Shown: piece after piece, positions 1-7,516 of the stretch
Numbering within the stretch: position 1 is the stretch's first letter
Layout of the letters: each line of letters opens with the position of its first letter
Assembly: GCA_046095485.1 (NCBI GenBank)
Contig: JBJTJN010000014.1
Coordinates: 1-21,533 of the forward strand
From: SYFI01 sp046095485
GTDB taxonomy: Bacteria; Actinomycetota; Thermoleophilia; Miltoncostaeales; Miltoncostaeaceae
Direction: 5' to 3'
DNA: 21,533 nucleotides
The notes under the pieces: model-generated
What the model saw: only the letters and a program-made list of their open reading frames with translations
What the model was told of the DNA's origin: nothing
The model's database searches: none
Position numbers and translations under genes: made by a program

Positions 1-42
1 CACGCTCGCCCTGAACCACGTCGCGCGAGCGCGAGTACCGAC

Positions 43-1395
43 TCAGTACATGTGGACGGGGGTGCCGTACGTGGCGAACTCGTACAGGTACGGCGCGAAC
101 GGCGCGGCGATGCGCACGCAGCCGTGGCTGGCCGGGTAGCCGGGCACGTCCGGGTACTCGTGGAAGGCGAAGCCGCCCGTGAAGTACGACGCGTAGGGCA
201 TCCATGAGCTGAACGGCCGCGACCAGCTCATGACTTCCTTGCGGTAGATCGAGTAGTTGCCGCGCGGGGTGTTGCCCGCGGCGCCGCTCGAGAAGTGGAT
301 GGCGCGCACCACGCGGCCGCTGCGCACCAACAGCACCACCTGGCGGTCGATGTAGCCCTCGAGCCACTTGCCGTTGCCCGACAGCTTCGGCTGGGGCCTG
401 CCCGCAACGGCGAGGCGCTTCTGCGTGGCGGTATCGGCGGTGCCGGTGCGCTCAAGGCCGTTCCAGCCCTGGAACGCCATGATCGACTGCGACAGCGCGT
501 AATCGGACGTGTTGCCCGGCGTGGCGTTGGCCGGCAGGTAGCCCAGCTCGGCGAGGCGGTCCACCTGGCCGCGCGGGATGTCCATGTCGAGCGTGTGGAA
601 GATGAGGTCGCGCAGCGCCGGGGTGATGCGCCGCGGAGCCGCGAGGGCCGGCGACGCACTGGGCGCGTTGGGCACCGTGATGAGCTTGATGTAGTCGTTG
701 GTCCAGCCGGCAGCGGCCAGGCGATTGCGCAGCTGCATGGTGAGCCTGGGGGGCACGGTGACGTCCACCGATCCGCGGACGAGCGTGATGTGCTGGCGAT
801 TCTTCTGGGCGCGGATCTTCGAGTTGCCGCCGAGGGTGACCGGCAGGAGGTCCTGCTGGTTGGCCGGGTCGAGCATGACCATGCGCGTGGGGTCGAAGGC
901 CGACACGCCGAGCGCCCCATCGATGCGGCTGGGCAGGCCGAGGGTCATGCTCACGGCGAACGACGCGCCACTCGACTCGCCGAGCGTCACGAGCCGCGTG
1001 CTGTTCATGTCGGTGCGCCGGTCGAGAAGGTTGAGCAGCTCGTCCACCGCGGTGACGTCGGTGGCCCGCCGGTCGGCCTGCATCGGGTACCAGCACTGCT
1101 GGTTGCCCAGGGCCGCGCAGGGAAGGGCGTCGAGCGCCACCGCCACCGCGCCCGCGCGGTGGATGGAGTAGCCGAAGCGGTCGAGGGCGTCCTGCGCCGT
1201 GGTGCCCTCGCGCGGGAACACCATGACCACGGGGGGCCGCGTGCCGGGCTTCACCGACTCGGGCGGGCTGATGATGGCATGGCGCATCACGCCGGCCGCC
1301 TGGAACGAGACGTCCTCGTTGGCGCCGACCGCCAGGGCGGGGACGGCGAGCAGGGCGAGCGCCCCTGCGGCGAGGGCGATGGTGCGTGCGGGCAT
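43..1395 (-). CDS. Secreted L,D-transpeptidase with N-terminal esterase-like alpha/beta-hydrolase domain
   Basis: The 450-residue product starts with a signal peptide (about residues 1-24, Ala/Leu-rich core). Residues about 30-250 resemble an alpha/beta-hydrolase of the dienelactone hydrolase/esterase type: a GESSG nucleophile elbow puts Ser141 in place, and a GSVDVTVPP stretch near 208-216 offers an acid residue. Residues about 275-333 look like a peptidoglycan-binding-1 segment. The C-terminal half is a YkuD L,D-transpeptidase domain ending in the catalytic motif SHGCVRI (His424, Cys426). The family cross-links peptidoglycan 3-3 or attaches proteins to it outside the membrane. The hydrolase domain could remove esters from wall polymers, but that is inference. 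ATG 1395 is chosen because the signal peptide begins there and a GAATAT hexamer sits 7 nt upstream; ATG 1404 is an alternative. It is divergent from serC. Confidence 0.85.
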   Translation of the reverse strand: MPARTIALAAGALALLAVPALAVGANEDVSFQAAGVMRHAIISPPESVKPGTRPPVVMVFPREGTTAQDALDRFGYSIHRAGAVAVALDALPCAALGNQQCWYPMQADRRATDVTAVDELLNLLDRRTDMNSTRLVTLGESSGASFAVSMTLGLPSRIDGALGVSAFDPTRMVMLDPANQQDLLPVTLGGNSKIRAQKNRQHITLVRGSVDVTVPPRLTMQLRNRLAAAGWTNDYIKLITVPNAPSASPALAAPRRITPALRDLIFHTLDMDIPRGQVDRLAELGYLPANATPGNTSDYALSQSIMAFQGWNGLERTGTADTATQKRLAVAGRPQPKLSGNGKWLEGYIDRQVVLLVRSGRVVRAIHFSSGAAGNTPRGNYSIYRKEVMSWSRPFSSWMPYASYFTGGFAFHEYPDVPGYPASHGCVRIAAPFAPYLYEFATYGTPVHMY

Positions 1396-1402
1396 GCGGC
1401 AC

Positions 1403-1408
1403 ATATTC
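1403..1408 (-). promoter_or_regulatory. Possible -10 element of the L,D-transpeptidase gene
   Basis: The minus strand reads GAATAT, then 7 nt, then ATG 1395. This is a weak match to TATAAT, but the spacing is the one seen before several other genes here and would give a leaderless or nearly leaderless mRNA. Confidence 0.3.
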
Positions 1409-1437
1409 TCCGCGACCGCGGGCCACCCCTCCCCATG

Positions 1438-1443
1438 TATGTT
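1438..1443 (+). promoter_or_regulatory. -10 element for leaderless serC transcript
   Basis: TATGTT lies 7 nt before ATG 1451 and there is no purine-rich Shine-Dalgarno. A start point 6-8 nt after the hexamer would fall on the initiation codon. Confidence 0.45.
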
Positions 1444-1450
1444 CCGCCAC

Positions 1451-2581
1451 ATGACCGACCAGACCGCCGATATCCGCATCCCGCTCGACCACCTGCCCGC
1501 CGATGGGCGCTTCGGCAGCGGGCCGTCCAAGGTGCGCGTGGGGTCCCTGCGCGCGCTCGCCGAGACGGGCACCTCGTACATGGGCACCTCGCACCGGCAG
1601 AAGACCGTGAAGGACATGGTGCGCCGCGCCCGCTCGGGGCTATCGCAGCTGCTGGGCCTTCCCGACGGCTACGAGGTGCTGCTGGGCAACGGCGGGGCGA
1701 CGGCGTTCTGGGACGTCGCGGGGTTCCGCCTGGTGCGCGATCACAGCCACCACGCGGTGTTCGGCGAGTTCTCGTCCAAGTTCGCACAGGCGATGGCCGA
1801 GGCGCCGCACGTGGCCACCGCAACCACGGTGGAGGCCGACCCCGGCAGCCACCCCGAGGTGACGGCGGTGGCGGGTGCCGACGTGTACGCGCTCACCCAG
1901 AACGAGACATCCACGGGCGTGTGCATGCCCGTGGCGCGCCCCGCGGGGGCCGACCCGGATGCCCTGGTGCTGGTGGACGCCACCTCCGCCGCGGGCGGCA
2001 TGGCCGTGGACCCGCACGAGTTCGACGTCTACTACCTCTCGCCCCAGAAGGCGCTGGCCAGCGACGGCGGCCTGTGGCTGGCGGCGTGCTCGCCGCGCGC
2101 GCTACAGCGCATCGACGACCTCGCCGATCGCTGGGCCCCAGCGTCGCTCGACCTGCTCATCGCGCGCGACAACTCGGTGAAGGACCAGACCTACAACACG
2201 CCGGCGCTGGCCACGATATTCCTGCTCGTGCAGCAGGTGGAATGGATCATGAACCAGGGCGGGCTGTCGTGGGCCGAGGATCGCTGCCGGCAGTCGTCGG
2301 GGGCGCTGTACGACTGGGCCGACGCCCACGAGCTGGCCGCGCCGTTCGTGGCCGACCCGGCCATGCGCAGCCCGGTGGTGGTGACCATCGACCTCGACGA
2401 GCGCGTGGATGCCACGCAGGTGTGCGCGGTGCTGCGCGCCAACGGCGTGGTGGACACCGACAGCTACCGCAAGCTCGGCCGCAACCAGATACGCGTGGCC
2501 ACGTTCCCGGCGATCTCGCCCGACGACGCCCGCCAGCTCACGGCGTGCCTCGACTACGTGGTGGAACTGCTGGCGCGGTAG
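1451..2581 (+). CDS. serC: Phosphoserine aminotransferase, actinobacterial type
   Basis: The 376-residue PLP enzyme of the class V aminotransferase fold converts 3-phosphohydroxypyruvate and glutamate to O-phosphoserine, the second step of serine synthesis, in the cytosol. The N-terminus carries the hallmark DGRFGSGPSKVR (about 18-29) typical of actinobacterial and mycobacterial SerC. GNGGATAFWD (79-88) contributes to phosphate/PLP binding, LVDATSAAGG (174-183) holds the PLP-ring aspartate, and Lys200 in the LSPQKALASDGG segment is the Schiff-base lysine. Length fits the family. The in-frame ATG at 1439 is rejected because it lies inside the putative -10 element, which gives ATG 1451 a 7-nt spacing. 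It is followed 9 nt later by the PPK2 gene, so the two are probably co-transcribed. No other serine-pathway gene is nearby. Confidence 0.92.
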   Translation: MTDQTADIRIPLDHLPADGRFGSGPSKVRVGSLRALAETGTSYMGTSHRQKTVKDMVRRARSGLSQLLGLPDGYEVLLGNGGATAFWDVAGFRLVRDHSHHAVFGEFSSKFAQAMAEAPHVATATTVEADPGSHPEVTAVAGADVYALTQNETSTGVCMPVARPAGADPDALVLVDATSAAGGMAVDPHEFDVYYLSPQKALASDGGLWLAACSPRALQRIDDLADRWAPASLDLLIARDNSVKDQTYNTPALATIFLLVQQVEWIMNQGGLSWAEDRCRQSSGALYDWADAHELAAPFVADPAMRSPVVVTIDLDERVDATQVCAVLRANGVVDTDSYRKLGRNQIRVATFPAISPDDARQLTACLDYVVELLAR

Positions 2582-2590
2582 GGTCGGGTA

Positions 2591-3679
2591 ATGGCGCACA
2601 AGGCGAGCAAGGGCGACCGCGCCCTCGACCTCACCACCGAGGGCATCGAGCGGTTCGAGATCGGCCAGGAGATGGGCAGCGCCCGCGGCGAGTTGGTGAA
2701 CGCCGTGCGCGACGTGCTGCAGGGCGCGCACCCCGGTGACCTGCAGGCGGTGGCCGACTGGCTGCGGGCCGTGGCCGATGGAACATCGCCCGACGACCTC
2801 GAGGCCCTGGGCGACGCCCTTGCCGAGCAGGACGAGCTGGTGTTCGGAAGGCCCCCGGCGCACGGGGATGACGACCTGGTGGACGACTGGCGCACCGCGC
2901 CCTACCCCTATCGCAACCTCATGCGCCGCAGGGCGTACGAGAAGCAGAAGTACCGCCTGCAGGTGGAGCTGCTGAAGCTGCAGGCCTGGGTGAAGGAGAC
3001 CGGCCAGCGCGTGGTGATCGTGTTCGAGGGGCGCGATGCTGCGGGCAAGGGCGGCACCATCAAGCGCTTCATGGAGCACCTCAACCCGCGCGGTGCGCGC
3101 GTGGTGGCGCTCGAGAAGCCCACCGACATCGAGCGCGGGCAGTGGTACTTCCAGCGCTACATCGAGCACCTGCCCACGCGCGGCGAGATCGTGCTGTTCG
3201 ACCGCTCCTGGTACAACCGCGCCGGCGTGGAGCGCGTGATGGGCTTCTGCACCGATGATGAGTACGCCGAGTTCATGCGCCAGGCGCCGGAGTTCGAGCG
3301 CCAGCTGGTGCGAAGCGGCATCCACCTGATCAAGTTCTGGTTCTCGGTGAGCCGCGACGAGCAGCAGCGCCGCTTCGCGGAGCGCGAGCAGCACCCGCTC
3401 AAGCAATGGAAGCTCTCCCCCATCGACCTGGCGTCACTCGACAAGTGGGATGACTACACGGCCGCCAAGGAGGCCATGTTCCTGCACACCGACACCGAGG
3501 ACGCCCCCTGGATCTGCATCAAGTCGGACTGCAAGAAGCGCGCGAGGCTCAACGCCCTGAGGTACGTGCTGCACCGCATGCCCTACACCGACAAGGACGT
3601 CGAGCGCATCGGTGCCCTCGACCCGCTCATCGTGGGGCGCCCCAGCCTGGTGCTCGAGGAGGAGCGCGCCCGGCCCTAG
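2591..3679 (+). CDS. ppk2: Polyphosphate kinase 2 family protein
   Basis: The 362-residue cytosolic enzyme belongs to the PPK2 P-loop kinase family, which transfers phosphate between polyphosphate and nucleoside (mono/di)phosphates. Residues about 104-345 form the core. It contains the Walker A loop EGRDAAGKGG (146-155), the Walker B/lid segment VLFDRSWYNRAGVER (201-215), and the KFWFSVSRDEQ and PLKQWKLSP stretches typical of PPK2. Conserved family starts lie near the PYRNLMRRRAYE motif, so the first 100 residues are an extra acidic, helical N-terminal region. The start ATG 2591 lies 9 nt after serC; the Shine-Dalgarno is weak. Its stop overlaps the stop of the convergent mannosyltransferase gene within CCTAGG. 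Class (ADP- or AMP-phosphorylating) cannot be settled by eye, though the overall length favours a one-domain enzyme. Confidence 0.92.
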   Translation: MAHKASKGDRALDLTTEGIERFEIGQEMGSARGELVNAVRDVLQGAHPGDLQAVADWLRAVADGTSPDDLEALGDALAEQDELVFGRPPAHGDDDLVDDWRTAPYPYRNLMRRRAYEKQKYRLQVELLKLQAWVKETGQRVVIVFEGRDAAGKGGTIKRFMEHLNPRGARVVALEKPTDIERGQWYFQRYIEHLPTRGEIVLFDRSWYNRAGVERVMGFCTDDEYAEFMRQAPEFERQLVRSGIHLIKFWFSVSRDEQQRRFAEREQHPLKQWKLSPIDLASLDKWDDYTAAKEAMFLHTDTEDAPWICIKSDCKKRARLNALRYVLHRMPYTDKDVERIGALDPLIVGRPSLVLEEERARP

Positions 3680-4974
3680 GGGGACTGGTTGGCCAACTGG
3701 GCCACCATGAGGGCGATGAACACCAGGGCTGCCACGGCGGTCCAGCGTCGTCGCCCGGGGCCGCCCTCGCCCAGCCACTCGGCCATGGGCCACGCCAGCG
3801 GGTAGGCCAGAAGGCCGAGCCGCGCCAGCGAGGTAACCGATCCGCTGGAGAGCGGGATCACCAGCACCAGGAAGGCGTAGAGCACCCAGGGCGAGCGCAG
3901 GCCGCCCTCGCGGCGCCAGAGGCGCGCCAGCAGGAACACATAGATGACGCCGAAGAGCACGTCGCGCACCACGGCCGACCAGTCGCCCACCGACAGCCCA
4001 GTGAGCTCGGAGATGGTCTCCTTGCCGAGCAGGTCGCGTGATCCGATGAGGTCGCCGCCGAACAGCCCGCCGAGCGCCTGGCCGAGCTTCGCGGGCAGCA
4101 GCGACAGCAGCCCCACGCCCAGTTGGCCGCGCCCCCAGGCCGCCTGGGCCTCCAGTGGCAGTGCCCAGCTGCCCTGCCGGAACTGCATGTAGGCGAGGAA
4201 CGCCACGCCCACCACGGCCGCGGGCAGCAGGGCCTTCACCAGGCGGCGCCGACGGCCCTCCTCCCCCAGCGCCCACGCCAGCATGACCACGGGCACCACG
4301 GCCAGCACGCCCGTGGGGCGCGTGAGCACGGCCACGGCCGCCACGCTGCCCGCCCAGCCGAAATGACCCTTCCAGGCGAGATACCCCGCCAGCACGGCCA
4401 GGCCCAGCGCCGCCCCCTCGGTGTAGGCCATGGACGCCGCCACGGCGGGCGGGGCCAGCGCGAGCACCCACGTGGCGCGCACGGCCATCTCGTGCCCGAA
4501 GCGTCCCTTGGTGAGGTTGAACAGCGCGACCAGGGCCACCAGGAACATCGCGTTGCTCACGATGATCGACACCCAGAACGGGTTGAGGCCAAGGGCGAGC
4601 GCCACCCACATGATCATGGGCATCAGGGGGAAGAACGCGACGTTGGTGAACACCTCGCCCACCTGGCCCACGTCGAACGCGTATCCGCGCCGGGCGATGT
4701 CGAGGTACCAGGTGGTGTCCCACGAGCCGAAGAGGTTGAGCGCCCGCGGCACGGCCTGGTCGAGCCCGATCTCGGCGCGGCCGAACGACAGGCTGGAGAT
4801 CACGCCCAGGCCGGTGACGAACAGGCGCGATGCCAGCCACGCCACCAGGGGCACGCCGAGCCAGGCCCACCACGGAAGCGCGGTGAGCTTGTTGATCCAT
4901 GCGGGCCGCGACGGTCCGGACCCCGCGGGCGCGGAGGCCGGCGTCGGCGGCGGCGGCGCCGGCTGGCCGTTCAT
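3676..4974 (-). CDS. PIG-V-like polytopic mannosyltransferase (GT-C fold)
   Basis: The 432-residue integral membrane protein has a Pro/Ala-rich cytosolic N-terminus (about 1-25) followed by many hydrophobic segments, the first near residues 35-60. After it comes an extracytoplasmic loop with GSWDTTWYLDIARRGY (83-98), which matches the acidic-residue loop of the PIG-V/GPI-mannosyltransferase-2-like GT-C family; Asp86 is the likely catalytic residue. Bacterial members are thought to add mannose to membrane lipids or exported glycans from a polyprenyl-phosphate donor; the acceptor here is unknown. ATG 4974 overlaps the TGA of the upstream gene by one base (TGATG), which implies translational coupling. 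The 3' end overlaps the PPK2 stop. The fold call is firm and the exact sugar and acceptor are not. Confidence 0.75.
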   Translation of the reverse strand: MNGQPAPPPPTPASAPAGSGPSRPAWINKLTALPWWAWLGVPLVAWLASRLFVTGLGVISSLSFGRAEIGLDQAVPRALNLFGSWDTTWYLDIARRGYAFDVGQVGEVFTNVAFFPLMPMIMWVALALGLNPFWVSIIVSNAMFLVALVALFNLTKGRFGHEMAVRATWVLALAPPAVAASMAYTEGAALGLAVLAGYLAWKGHFGWAGSVAAVAVLTRPTGVLAVVPVVMLAWALGEEGRRRRLVKALLPAAVVGVAFLAYMQFRQGSWALPLEAQAAWGRGQLGVGLLSLLPAKLGQALGGLFGGDLIGSRDLLGKETISELTGLSVGDWSAVVRDVLFGVIYVFLLARLWRREGGLRSPWVLYAFLVLVIPLSSGSVTSLARLGLLAYPLAWPMAEWLGEGGPGRRRWTAVAALVFIALMVAQLANQSP

Positions 4975-5615
4975 CAGCCGGTGACGATAGGCGACCGCCG
5001 GTCCGATCGCCGCACCGAGCCCGTGGCGAGCGACAGCATCCAGCGCGGCGTGCTGCCGCGCGCATGCGCGATGGCCGCATCCACCAGCGACCCGGCGTGG
5101 TCGCGGTGCACCGGGTGCCCATGCCCCATCAGCACGTGATGCGCGGGGTATCCCTCGAGCACCCTCGGCGGGCGCAGGCGCATAAAGGGGTGCGGGCCGA
5201 TCACCTGGTCGGGGCGCGATCGGAAGTACGGCGGCGTGCCCACGGCCTCGGCCACCACCAGGGCCTGCCGGCCGGGCCACCAGAGGGCCGACTCATGCCA
5301 GCCGCGGGCATCGCGCACCACCAGCACCTCGAACGGGGCGCCGTCCACGGCGTGCTTCGGCGTGACCGAGAGGGGCACGCCGAGGTGGCCGGCCATCGCG
5401 GCGCAGTCGCGCCCGTGGCGGTCGAGCAATTGCAGCACGCCGGCCACGGGAGGCAGCGATGCCAGGCGGGCGCGCACGTCGGGGTGATCCACGGGGTCCA
5501 CCAGCCACGTGCGCTCGCCCGCCACCAGCGCGTGCGAGGCGCGCTGCATGAAGCCGGGGTCCGATGCGACCCACGTGAGCATGTCGTCGGGACCAGGTGA
5601 GAAATGAACGTCCAT
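4974..5615 (-). CDS. Metallo-beta-lactamase-fold protein with degenerate metal site
   Basis: The product is about 213 residues. The order of elements resembles a small MBL-fold hydrolase: a TWLVDPVDHPDV strand-loop early on, DRHGRDCAAMAGHLG at the position of the usual HxHxDH metal motif, WWPGRQALVVAEAVG where the metal-binding Asp strand normally lies, and VLMGHGHPV near the C-terminus like the last histidine loop. Because the HxHxDH motif is reduced to DRHGRD, zinc binding may be altered or lost. The start is uncertain: ATG 5615 follows a CACCAT hexamer by 6 nt, while ATG 5645 (10 residues longer) follows CACTAT by 5 nt. Its stop overlaps the mannosyltransferase start, so the two form an operon. 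Substrate unknown. Confidence 0.6.
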   Translation of the reverse strand: MDVHFSPGPDDMLTWVASDPGFMQRASHALVAGERTWLVDPVDHPDVRARLASLPPVAGVLQLLDRHGRDCAAMAGHLGVPLSVTPKHAVDGAPFEVLVVRDARGWHESALWWPGRQALVVAEAVGTPPYFRSRPDQVIGPHPFMRLRPPRVLEGYPAHHVLMGHGHPVHRDHAGSLVDAAIAHARGSTPRWMLSLATGSVRRSDRRSPIVTG

Positions 5616-5649
5616 GCCGCAATGGTGCCGGATGCGCCGGTGCATCTGG

Positions 5650-5655
5650 GATAGT
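5650..5655 (+). promoter_or_regulatory. -10 element for leaderless GH15 transcript; overlaps a minus-strand -10-like hexamer
   Basis: GATAGT is followed by 7 nt and GTG 5663. The complementary strand here reads CACTAT close to the alternative start of the divergent MBL-fold gene, so the two promoters may share bases. Confidence 0.45.
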
Positions 5656-5662
5656 GGCGCGC

Positions 5663-7489
5663 GTGAACCCCGCTCGATCCATCGAGGACCACGCCCTCAT
5701 CGGCGACAAGCGCACCTGCGCGCTGGTGGCGCGCGACGGCGCGATCGACTGGTTCTGCACGCCCCGGTTCGACGGGCCCGCGGTGTTCTGCTCGCTGCTC
5801 GGCACCGACGACAACGGCGAGTGGCGCGTCACCCCGCGCTCAGGCGTGCGGTCGTCGTCGCGGCGCTACGTGGGCGAGACCCTCGTGCTGGAGACCACCC
5901 TGGTGGCCGACGAGGGCACGGTGCGGCTCATCGACTTCATGTCGCCCGAGCCCACCGGGCCGTGCATCGTGCGCATCGTCGAGGGCGTGGATGGCGCGGT
6001 GCCCATGGAATCAGCGGTGTCGGCGCGCTTCGAGTACGGCCGCACCCGCCCGTGGGTGCGCCACCTGCCCGAGGGCGCCGACCTCATCTGCGGGCCCGAG
6101 GCCCTGCGGCTGGTGTCACCCGTGCACCACGGGCGCATCGAGGGCGACATGGTAGCCCGCTTCACCGTGAAGCCCGGGCAGCGCATCGGCATGACCCTGA
6201 ACCACCACGACTCCCACCTGCCGGCCCCCGCGGGCCCCGACCCGGAGCACGCGCTGGCCGAGGCGCTGTCGTGGTGGGAGGGCTGGAGCTCGCGGTGCCC
6301 CTTCCAGGGGGAGTGGCGCGAGCCGGTGATCCGCTCGCTCATCACGCTGAAGGCGCTGTCATACGCGCCCACCGGGGCCATCATCGCCGCGGCCACCACG
6401 TCGCTGCCCGAGCAACTCGGCGGCGTGCGCAACTGGGACTACCGGTACGGCTGGCTGCGCGACGCCTCGTTCACGCTCTATGCCCTCATGCTCGGCGGGT
6501 ACACGCGCGAGGCCGTGGCATGGCGCGACTGGCTGCTGCGCGCGGTGGCCGGTGATCCCGAGGACATCCAGATCATGTACGGCGCGGCCGGCGAGCGGCG
6601 CCTCGCCGAGTGGGAGGTGCCGTGGCTGCCGGGCTACGCGGCGTCACGCCCGGTGCGCGTGGGCAACGCGGCGGTCGATCAGTTCCAGCTCGACGTGTAC
6701 GGCGAGCTGATGGACTCCCTGCACGTGGCGCGGCGCATCGGCGTGGAGCCCGACCCCGATGCCTGGTCGCTCGAGACCGCCCTGATGAACGCCCTGGAGT
6801 CGCGCTGGCACGAGCCCGACGAGGGCATCTGGGAGGTCCGCGGGCCGCGGCGGCACTTCACCCACTCGAAGATCATGGCGTGGGTGGCGTTCGACCGCGC
6901 CATTCGCGCGGTGGAGGAGTCGGGGCTCGAGGGCCCGGTCGACCGCTGGAAGGCCATCCGCCAGGAGATCCACGACGAGGTGTGCCGCGAGGGCTTCGAC
7001 ACCGAGCTCGGGTCGTTCGTGCAGGCCTACGACGTGCCGCGCCTGGACGCCAGCCTGCTGATGATCCCGCTCGTGGGATTCCTTCCCGCCGACGATCCGC
7101 GCGTGATCGGCACGATGGACGCCATCCAGCGCGACCTCACGCGCGATGGCCTGGTGATGCGCTACGCGGATGTCGGCAGCGAGGGCGTGGATGGCCTGCC
7201 CGCCGGCGAGGGCGCGTTCCTGCTGTGCACCTACTGGCTGGTGGACAACCTCGCGATGGCCGGGCGGCACGACGAGGCCCGCGCGCTGTTCGAGCGCCTG
7301 CTCACGCTGAGGAACGACGTGGGGCTGATGGCCGAGCAGTGGGATCCCGTCACGGGGCGCATGCTCGGCAACTTCCCCCAGGCGTTCTCGCACGTGGGGC
7401 TGGTCAACTCGGCGTGGAACCTGGGCAGCAAGGGCGGCGCTGCGGCGCGCTGGGCGCCCAACGGCAGCCCCGTCATCGCGAGCGCCTAG
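5663..7489 (+). CDS. Glycoside hydrolase family 15 protein (trehalase or glucoamylase-like)
   Basis: The 608-residue protein has the N-terminal beta-sandwich region typical of bacterial GH15 proteins (opening with SIEDHALIGDKRTCALV and DWFCTPRFD) and a C-terminal (alpha/alpha)6 barrel. The barrel begins with the NWDYRYGWLRDASF motif (257-270). GIWEVRG carries the probable general acid Glu391, and MAEQWDP carries the probable general base Glu558. It ends with the usual LGNFPQAFSHVGL motif. Actinobacterial enzymes of this kind often hydrolyse trehalose; others cut glucan ends with inversion. There is no signal peptide, so a cytosolic role in trehalose or glycogen turnover is likely. GTG 5663 is preferred over GTG 5654 because the latter lies inside the -10-like hexamer. 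It stands alone between divergent and convergent neighbours. Confidence 0.88.
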   Translation: MNPARSIEDHALIGDKRTCALVARDGAIDWFCTPRFDGPAVFCSLLGTDDNGEWRVTPRSGVRSSSRRYVGETLVLETTLVADEGTVRLIDFMSPEPTGPCIVRIVEGVDGAVPMESAVSARFEYGRTRPWVRHLPEGADLICGPEALRLVSPVHHGRIEGDMVARFTVKPGQRIGMTLNHHDSHLPAPAGPDPEHALAEALSWWEGWSSRCPFQGEWREPVIRSLITLKALSYAPTGAIIAAATTSLPEQLGGVRNWDYRYGWLRDASFTLYALMLGGYTREAVAWRDWLLRAVAGDPEDIQIMYGAAGERRLAEWEVPWLPGYAASRPVRVGNAAVDQFQLDVYGELMDSLHVARRIGVEPDPDAWSLETALMNALESRWHEPDEGIWEVRGPRRHFTHSKIMAWVAFDRAIRAVEESGLEGPVDRWKAIRQEIHDEVCREGFDTELGSFVQAYDVPRLDASLLMIPLVGFLPADDPRVIGTMDAIQRDLTRDGLVMRYADVGSEGVDGLPAGEGAFLLCTYWLVDNLAMAGRHDEARALFERLLTLRNDVGLMAEQWDPVTGRMLGNFPQAFSHVGLVNSAWNLGSKGGAAARWAPNGSPVIASA

Positions 7490-7516
7490 GCCGCCGGCGC
7501 CCGGGCAGCCTGCGCC

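Noticed and set aside
1439..1441. Upstream ATG start for serC at 1439
   Set aside because: It lies inside the putative -10 hexamer, and the SerC family motif begins close to ATG 1451.
295..2739. An 814-codon open frame spanning the L,D-transpeptidase and serC regions
   Set aside because: It reads antisense to one gene and in another frame of the next, with an Arg/Gly/His/Ala-rich product typical of spurious frames in GC-rich DNA. Both real genes have clear family motifs.
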